From an uncultured Ruminococcus sp. (GTDB lineage: Bacteria > Bacillota > Clostridia > Oscillospirales > Ruminococcaceae): 6,063 nt of DNA. The stretch spans positions 1 to 6,063 of the forward strand of contig CAMNFW010000137.1 in the NCBI GenBank assembly GCA_946537565.1, read 5' to 3'. The notes beneath the pieces are model-generated. The model was not told the origin of the DNA. It ran no database searches and was given only the letters and a program-made list of their open reading frames with translations. The position numbers were made by a program, and so were the translations under genes. Of this stretch, positions 1-4,145 are shown piece by piece. Each line of letters opens with the position of its first letter. Position 1 is the stretch's first letter.

Positions 1-16
1 AAATATCAAAAAAGAA

Positions 17-67
17 AAACCGCTGTACTATGGGATTTGTTTTGATTTTCCCAAGATACAGCGGTTT
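17..67 (-). terminator. Long hairpin at left edge, terminator-like (best on minus strand)
   Basis: Bases 17-27 (AAACCGCTGTA) and 57-67 (TACAGCGGTTT) are perfect 11-base inverted repeats. Inside them, after a 3x3 internal loop, TGGGA (31-35) pairs with TCCCA (49-53). Read leftward, the stem is followed by a U-rich run (TTTTTCTTTTTT), as in an intrinsic terminator. Read rightward it is followed only by TTTATT, so weaker bidirectional action is possible. No leftward gene lies immediately to the right of it, so it may be a relic brought here by rearrangement, or it may serve a rightward gene ending just outside the window. Confidence 0.55.
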
Positions 68-72
68 ATTGC

Positions 73-423
73 TTGGTGGAGGCGAGGCAGTATAAGACAA
101 AGCTTATACTCACCGAGCCAAAAAGTGAAACCTCCAGGCGTTCCATTCCGATTCCGGAATGCCTCATTGAATTTCTGCGCAAATTTCAGGGGAATCCAGA
201 GCAATTTGTGCTGTCTGGCAAGGCGAAACTAATAGAGCCTCGTACAATGCAGTACCGCTTCACAACGATACTGAAAAACGGAAATCTGCCGTCAGTGCAT
301 TTTCATGCTCTTCGGCATATGTTTGCGTCTAACTGTGTAAGATTGGGGTTTGAAATTAAGAGCCTCTCCGAAATATTAGGGCATAGCAGCGTAGAAATTA
401 CACTGAATCGCAATGGCGGCTGA
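73..423 (+). pseudogene. Tyrosine recombinase (phage-type integrase) internal fragment, truncated at both ends
   Basis: This is a remnant of a site-specific tyrosine recombinase. The visible part covers the second half of the catalytic domain: a TEPKSETSRRSIPIP-like beta-hairpin region (about residues 14-28), the HxxR box HALRH (H78, R81) and the LGHSS box (G103, H104). After the typical ITLNR the expected tyrosine motif (usually RYVH) is missing, and the frame runs into NGG and a stop. The N-terminal DNA-binding domain and the first catalytic arginine are also missing; the same frame is closed by a stop at 43-45, just upstream. The TTG at 73 is only the first available start codon and has no convincing ribosome binding site. 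It resembles integrases of Firmicutes mobile elements. With neither the nucleophilic tyrosine nor the first arginine it cannot be active. Confidence 0.85.
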
Positions 424-622
424 TGAGCGTAATGGTTATCTCACAGGTGTTGATATTCTTGTTGACGGCGGCAGTGTAAATGGAAAGGAATATATAAGCA
501 AAGCATTAACGAGCCGCCGAGCTTTGCTGCCAGCTATGATATTGCTCAACCGCATGATAGCGAGCATAGGACGCTCAGGATACTCTGGATTGTGGGTATG
601 CGGAATTATAAGAAACGGATAG
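413..622 (+). pseudogene. C-terminal tail of a short-chain dehydrogenase (SDR), fused to the integrase remnant
   Basis: From base 413 a second frame reads MAADERNGYLTGVDILVDGG. This matches the C-terminal end of classical SDR oxidoreductases, where an (S/A)DE..yiTG segment is followed by a short strand ending in VDGG. The Rossmann glycine-rich motif, the catalytic Ser-Tyr-Lys and some 220 residues are absent, so only the last 25-30 residues of the enzyme are represented. Upstream in this frame there is a stop at 404-406, inside the integrase sequence. The recognisable tail ends around base 495. The rest of the open frame, to 622, has no recognisable similarity and overlaps a hairpin. There is no ribosome binding site at 413. 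It is a broken fragment with no expected product; the identification rests on a short motif. Confidence 0.6.
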
Positions 623-647
623 TCGTCAGATGAGGACGGCTATCCGT
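615..647 (-). terminator. Intrinsic terminator of the zinc-ribbon gene
   Basis: ACGGATAGTCGTC (615-627) and GACGGCTATCCGT (635-647) form a 13-base stem with one G-U pair and a 7-base loop. On the leftward strand it is followed by TTCTTATAATT, a modest U-tract, while rightward there is none. It lies 32 bases beyond the stop codon of the leftward gene at 680-877, so it most likely ends that transcript. Confidence 0.65.
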
Positions 648-679
648 GTGTGTATTCGGTTTATTAGTTAAGCCAATAA

Positions 680-877
680 TTATTTCAATTTTTCCGGCTC
701 CTCTGCCCGTAAATTTTCAATGTTACCACACTGAACACAAGTATCGCAAAGAATATTGGAATAGCGAGGCTTCAACTTTTTAGCATCCTCAATCGGTGCA
801 ACGCCAAGTAAATGAGCGCCGGTGGTAAGCCGAGTACTAATCAGTTTTCCGCCGCAAATTTTGCATTTCATTTCCAT
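680..877 (-). CDS. Small zinc-ribbon-like protein, function unknown
   Basis: This encodes a 65-residue soluble protein with two Cys-x-x-Cys knuckles: C5-x-x-C8-G-G near the N-terminus and C47-x-x-C50-G near the C-terminus, with a further cysteine at C44. The spacing and the glycine after each pair are typical of a small zinc ribbon, so it probably binds one zinc ion. No enzymatic motif or membrane segment is visible, and I do not recognise a named family. The start is supported by AAAGGAGAGG (plus-strand 885-894), 7 bases before the ATG; a second ATG two codons later is an alternative. It has its own near-consensus promoter (950-978) and a hairpin terminator (615-647), so it appears to be an intact single-gene unit despite lying beside decayed fragments. 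It could bind nucleic acid or a protein partner, but nothing here decides between these. Confidence 0.75.
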   Translation of the reverse strand: MEMKCKICGGKLISTRLTTGAHLLGVAPIEDAKKLKPRYSNILCDTCVQCGNIENLRAEEPEKLK

Positions 878-949
878 GTTATAACCTCTCCTTTGATTAA
901 AAATATAGATTTTGTACAGAGTAGAAAGCAGTATTGCTCTCTTGCACTT

Positions 950-978
950 ATTATATCAAACCGTCCCGAAAAAGTCAA
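950..978 (-). promoter_or_regulatory. Sigma-A-type promoter for the zinc-ribbon gene
   Basis: On the leftward strand TTGACT (-35, plus-strand 973-978) and TATAAT (-10, 950-955) are separated by exactly 17 bases, which is one mismatch from consensus. Transcription would begin near 943, giving a leader of about 65 bases before the start codon at 877. It diverges from the promoter at 1066-1094. Confidence 0.75.
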
Positions 979-1065
979 TCTCTGCGCACTTTTTCACTCC
1001 CCAATATATTAAAAAATATTTTTTACTATATGTATTTTGTAAAACTACAATTATCACTGTTTTTG

Positions 1066-1094
1066 TTGACATTTATATTTATTTATGATACAAT
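1066..1094 (+). promoter_or_regulatory. Sigma-A-type promoter for the EAL gene
   Basis: TTGACA (1066-1071) and TACAAT (1089-1094) are spaced by 17 bases, almost full consensus. Transcription should start near 1100-1102, leaving a short leader of about 20-25 bases. This rules out an upstream in-frame ATG at 1085, which lies within the promoter. The flanking sequence (1010-1065) is very AT-rich, as in an UP-element region. Confidence 0.8.
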
Positions 1095-1109
1095 TATTAC
1101 AAACGCTAT

Positions 1110-1118
1110 GGAGGAGGT
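1110..1118 (+). promoter_or_regulatory. Ribosome binding site deciding the EAL gene start
   Basis: GGAGGAGGT lies 5 bases before the ATG at 1124. Together with the promoter position it fixes that ATG as the start; the in-frame ATG at 1085 would put 13 extra residues ahead of it and precede the predicted transcript start. Confidence 0.8.
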
Positions 1119-1123
1119 GTAGT

Positions 1124-3034
1124 ATGTTTGATCCATCATATATTAATGTATATGGTTATACTCCTGTTGGCGATATAATAGTTATAGCACTTTGCCTGAT
1201 TATGTCTGTAATACTGCTCCAGACATATTTTAACAGCAAGAAAAAAATCATAACAACATCAATTATAGTTTTTGCAATGTTCGGGGCAGCTGTTACAAAA
1301 ATAATATATGAAATGCTAATATATTCCCGTGAGATTCATATTATGCCGATACATTTTTTCCGGCTTCTGCATCATTTTATTCTGACACTTGTACTATATA
1401 TGTATGTGCAGTATTTGCATGATCCTTTATGGATACCAACTAAAGTTCAGAGAAAATATCGAATGTTCTCACTGATCACAGTTATAGCAGCAATGGCATC
1501 GGACATAATTCTTACAATAACCAAAAAAGGGTTTTATGTAAGCCTAAATGGATATATCCATATTGGGATAAATGCTTTCATAATAGTTTATACACTTTTT
1601 CTTTTTACGATACTGTATATGATAATCAGATATCGAAGCCGAATTATCCGACCTGTATTCTGGGGACTGCTTGGGGTAAATATCATATCAATGATGACGC
1701 TGTCTATACAGGGTATCAACAGGCAGGTGTCTTATACAACAGCTGCATATTTTTTCCCAGTTATAGCGATCGTATTCATGTTTCATTCTAATCCTTTCAA
1801 TATCGACACAGGAGCAGTATCAGGAAGCTACCTTCAAAGTGAGATCGAAAACCGTCTTGAACGCAATGAAGATATGCTTTTGATGTCCTGTAAAATGTCG
1901 AATTTTTCAAAGCTGATAGCTGTAGACCCTGAGCTTAAGGAAGAATTCTTCTATTTTTTCAAGTCCAACGTAAAGAAGGGTATACTTTATCATTTTCCCG
2001 GTGACAGATTTGTTCTGCTGATTAAGAAAAATAAAAACCAGTCCTATTATCAGCAGGTTGAAAAAATGCTGTCTGATTTCTACAGCAGCTATGAAAAATT
2101 CGGCATTGATTTCAAGATCATTGTTCTGTTCAAAAATGAACATATCGCCGAAGGACAGGATTATATCAAGCTTATAGATTATGTGGAAAACAGAATTGAC
2201 GTCAACAGTATACATCGTATAGATGAAGATGATATCAGCGAGTTTTACAGCAGCAGCTATATTCTCAGTCAGCTTGAAGATATAGCTATGAAAAAAGATC
2301 TTTTTGATAAAAGGGTCATAGTATACTGTCAGCCAGTCTACAACATCTCGACCGGAAAGTATGACACAGCTGAGGCGCTGATGCGTTTACAGCTTGACAA
2401 TACCGGGATAGTTTATCCTGACCAGTTTATTGGTATTGCAGAGAAATATGAACTTATCCACAGCCTGAGTCTTATTGTTCTTAACAAGACCTGCTATGCC
2501 ATAAGGGATTTTATTGAAGAAAGCTATGATATCAGGCGTATTTCGGTAAATTTTTCTGCTATAGATATACGATATGAAGATTTTTGCAATGAAGTGAAGA
2601 GCATAATTGAACGAAACGGCATACCATACAGCACAATAGCAATTGAAATAACAGAGAGCCGGAGCGACTCTGACTTCAATATTATGAAGCAGCGAGTTGT
2701 TCAGCTTCAGAAGCTTGGAATGAAGTTTTACCTTGATGATTTTGGAACTGGCTATTCAAATTTTGAGCGTATCATGGAGTTGCCTTTTGATATTATCAAG
2801 TTTGACAGAACGATGCTGCTTGAATCAATAAAAGATAAGGAGTCCAATTTTATGGTAAGCACCTTTGCGAATATGTTTGATAAGCTGGACTATGCTGTAT
2901 TATTTGAGGGTGTGGAAAACGAAAGTGACGAGAATCATTGTATTGAGATGAAAGCGAAGTATCTCCAGGGATATCTTTATTCAAAACCGATTCCGATCGA
3001 ACAGCTCCGAAACTTTTTAACAAAAGTGAGCTGA
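1124..3034 (+). CDS. Membrane-bound EAL-domain cyclic-di-GMP phosphodiesterase with degenerate GGDEF domain
   Basis: This 636-residue protein probably hydrolyses cyclic di-GMP to pGpG at the inner face of the membrane. The N-terminal 225 residues hold about seven hydrophobic helices (roughly 15-36, 42-67, 76-98, 110-135, 146-170, 177-199, 203-225), a likely sensor for an unknown signal. Residues about 235-370 resemble a GGDEF domain, but the signature is P-G-D-R-F (292-296), so diguanylate cyclase activity is not expected; it may bind GTP or act as a spacer. The EAL domain (about 395-632) keeps every known catalytic element: EAL (E417), SVNFS (N476), EITE (E508), DDFGTG (D538, D539), IKFD (K559, D561), EGVE (E595) and QGY (Q615). 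By family knowledge these bind two metal ions and the substrate. It has its own promoter and a downstream terminator, so it is probably a single-gene unit. No other cyclic-di-GMP gene or riboswitch is in the window. The activity is predicted from motifs only. Confidence 0.92.
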   Translation: MFDPSYINVYGYTPVGDIIVIALCLIMSVILLQTYFNSKKKIITTSIIVFAMFGAAVTKIIYEMLIYSREIHIMPIHFFRLLHHFILTLVLYMYVQYLHDPLWIPTKVQRKYRMFSLITVIAAMASDIILTITKKGFYVSLNGYIHIGINAFIIVYTLFLFTILYMIIRYRSRIIRPVFWGLLGVNIISMMTLSIQGINRQVSYTTAAYFFPVIAIVFMFHSNPFNIDTGAVSGSYLQSEIENRLERNEDMLLMSCKMSNFSKLIAVDPELKEEFFYFFKSNVKKGILYHFPGDRFVLLIKKNKNQSYYQQVEKMLSDFYSSYEKFGIDFKIIVLFKNEHIAEGQDYIKLIDYVENRIDVNSIHRIDEDDISEFYSSSYILSQLEDIAMKKDLFDKRVIVYCQPVYNISTGKYDTAEALMRLQLDNTGIVYPDQFIGIAEKYELIHSLSLIVLNKTCYAIRDFIEESYDIRRISVNFSAIDIRYEDFCNEVKSIIERNGIPYSTIAIEITESRSDSDFNIMKQRVVQLQKLGMKFYLDDFGTGYSNFERIMELPFDIIKFDRTMLLESIKDKESNFMVSTFANMFDKLDYAVLFEGVENESDENHCIEMKAKYLQGYLYSKPIPIEQLRNFLTKVS

Positions 3035-3141
3035 GAATTTAATCCGCATCAGCTGATATGTTGCAGCAGAAAGATGTATCAAAATGGAAATTGAAACAGT
3101 ATTATAATGGCTGGAACAATGATCTCAGGCTTAAAAAGTTG

Positions 3142-3172
3142 AAAAGGGCGGTTCATAATCACCGCCTTTTTT
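3142..3172 (+). terminator. Intrinsic terminator after the EAL gene
   Basis: GGCGGT (3147-3152) pairs with ACCGCC (3161-3166) around an 8-base loop. The stem extends through a G-U pair and flanking A and T runs, and it is followed by TTTTTTATT. It lies about 110 bases past the EAL stop codon. The next promoter's -35 element starts immediately after it. Confidence 0.85.
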
Positions 3173-3173
3173 A

Positions 3174-3202
3174 TTGATCAAAAAGCCGGACAGTGATATA
3201 AT
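3174..3202 (+). promoter_or_regulatory. Promoter with extended -10 for the 195-residue membrane protein gene
   Basis: TTGATC (3174-3179) and TATAAT (3197-3202) are 17 bases apart, and TG at 3194-3195 gives an extended -10 (TGnTATAAT). Transcription should start near 3209, about 64 bases before the start codon. The -35 element abuts the preceding terminator, so the two transcription units are packed tightly. Confidence 0.75.
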
Positions 3203-3272
3203 AAAGGCATTGAAAAAAACAGGAAATTTCAGTTTATGATTATCAGAATACTGTGCAAACAGGAGGTAAGCT

Positions 3273-3860
3273 ATGGATAAATTTTTAATAGACTATGGAG
3301 TTTGTATAATACTGGGCGGTATAGGCTTGTTTTTTGTAATAATGTCATATATTGCAGCAAAGGCAGGAAGAAGCGGTGTGCCTATTGTGGGAGGAATTTT
3401 AATAATAATTGGGTTTCTTACAACACCTGTGAAGTGGCTGGCATTGCTTGGAATGGTCGATTATGGCTTATGGGCGCTTCCATATATTATCATAATAGAG
3501 AGTATCAAAAGAAAAAAGTTTTCAAGAATCTATTCTCAGCAGGGATATATACCGGGAAAGCCGGATAACACAAAAATGCTTAAAATCTACATTCCTGACA
3601 GAGATGAAACTCTGGAATGGGGATATGGCACAAATATAGTTTATATCCTCAATATCCCGAAAATCTTTATGTCCATATGCGTTGACAAAGAGGGGAGAAG
3701 GTTCATGCTTGCAGACATATTAAACGGCAGCGGCATAGAAGTCTTTGATTTTGAGAATGATAAGATAACACTTTACGGCTATGGTTCAAAGAAGAAGAAA
3801 ATGGAAGTCGTGATAGAAGTTGTTGCGAACAAATATCAGACGGCTCATATGAAAAGATGA
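3273..3860 (+). CDS. Membrane protein of unknown function (195 aa)
   Basis: I do not recognise this protein's family. Three hydrophobic segments are visible: about residues 7-28, 35-50 and 54-76. The latter two form a glycine-rich stretch with GGILIIIGF, then TPVKWLALLG. Basic residues follow (KRKK, 79-82), suggesting that the C-terminal part lies in the cytoplasm. That part, about 80-195, is soluble, alternates beta-like strands with charged turns, and ends lysine-rich (KKKK, 173-176). No catalytic motif, cysteine pair or signal-peptidase site is seen. The start is well supported: AGGAGGT (3261-3267) lies 5 bases before the ATG. The gene has its own promoter and terminator, so neither neighbour is co-transcribed with it. 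The compact membrane-plus-soluble-tail layout is seen in some immunity and accessory proteins of Firmicutes, but no toxin gene is present here and I make no functional claim. Confidence 0.8.
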   Translation: MDKFLIDYGVCIILGGIGLFFVIMSYIAAKAGRSGVPIVGGILIIIGFLTTPVKWLALLGMVDYGLWALPYIIIIESIKRKKFSRIYSQQGYIPGKPDNTKMLKIYIPDRDETLEWGYGTNIVYILNIPKIFMSICVDKEGRRFMLADILNGSGIEVFDFENDKITLYGYGSKKKKMEVVIEVVANKYQTAHMKR

Positions 3861-3892
3861 GATTTAAGAATATAAGTGTATGATTTGGTCAG

Positions 3893-3922
3893 CTGCGAAG
3901 CGTAATGCTTTGCAGTTTTTTT
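3893..3922 (+). terminator. Intrinsic terminator after the 195-residue membrane protein gene
   Basis: CTGCGAAGC (3893-3901) pairs with GCTTTGCAG (3907-3915), a 9-base stem with one G-U pair and a GTAAT loop. It is followed by seven T residues. It begins 32 bases past the stop codon and separates this unit from the large gene to the right. Confidence 0.88.
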
Positions 3923-3989
3923 ATAGATATTTACAGAGAATTTAATCGGCGATTTATATTTACGGTGAAACAGTAAAAAAACATTTATA

Positions 3990-4057
3990 TGAGTGAGACT
4001 CAGAATTTTTTGCAAAATATGTTGTAAATCTGCTGAAAATGTGTTATTATATATAAT
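3990..4057 (+). promoter_or_regulatory. Promoter region of the DUF4011 gene, with upstream palindromes
   Basis: TTGTAA (-35, 4022-4027) and TATTAT (-10, 4045-4050) are 17 bases apart, with TG at 4042-4043 making an extended -10. A second TATAAT at 4052-4057 overlaps it but has no good -35 partner. Just upstream are two small symmetric sequences: TGAGT-GAG-ACTCA (3990-4002) and the perfect palindrome TTTTGCAAAA (4008-4017), the latter ending 4 bases before the -35. Their position would suit an operator, but in AT-rich DNA short palindromes also arise by chance. Confidence 0.6.
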
Positions 4058-4061
4058 GTAT

Positions 4062-4139
4062 AGGCATCTGCTGAGACAATGCCTGTAACCGGAACTGAAC
4101 AGTTCCTGAAAAATCGCCCTTTAAACGGGCAGACAGGAG
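4062..4139 (+). promoter_or_regulatory. Structured 5' leader of the DUF4011 gene with possible pairing to the ribosome binding site
   Basis: The leader of about 90 bases can form three hairpins. These are AGGCA/TGCCT (4062-4066 with 4080-4084), GGAACTG/CAGTTCC (4091-4097 with 4100-4106) and GCCC/GGGC (4116-4119 with 4127-4130). The ribosome binding site AGGAG (4135-4139) lies in ACAGG (4133-4137), which can instead pair with CCTGT (4082-4086). That pairing would enclose hairpins two and three as a three-way junction and is incompatible with hairpin one. The pairing is visible in the sequence; a regulatory switch is inference. The stems are short, and I match it to no known riboswitch class. 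Confidence 0.35.
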
Positions 4140-4145
4140 CCTGAT

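Noticed and set aside
449..630. An open frame in the third rightward reading frame across the scar, including a segment reading INEPPSFAASYDIAQPHD.
   Set aside because: It has no start with a ribosome binding site and no recognised similarity, and it overlaps both the dehydrogenase tail and a terminator hairpin. It could be another gene remnant but cannot be supported.
812..1122. Rightward open frames overlapping the zinc-ribbon gene and the divergent intergenic region.
   Set aside because: They are antisense to a gene with good signals or run through both promoters, and have no ribosome binding sites or recognisable protein features.
1085..1123. An upstream in-frame ATG at 1085 that would lengthen the EAL protein by 13 residues.
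   Set aside because: It lies between the -35 and -10 elements of the gene's own promoter, while the ATG at 1124 has an excellent ribosome binding site.
1907..2215. A 102-codon leftward open frame opposite the EAL gene.
   Set aside because: It is antisense to the GGDEF-like region of a clear gene, with no ribosome binding site or recognisable domain.
3058..3177. A 39-codon open frame from an ATG at 3058 in the 3' region of the EAL gene.
   Set aside because: It has no ribosome binding site and runs through the terminator hairpin, so it is more likely untranslated sequence.
3033..3947. A 12-base direct repeat GAGAATTTAATC at 3033-3044 and 3936-3947, each following a gene end.
   Set aside because: About one such 12-base match is expected by chance in a 6 kb AT-rich window, and the flanks do not match well beyond it.
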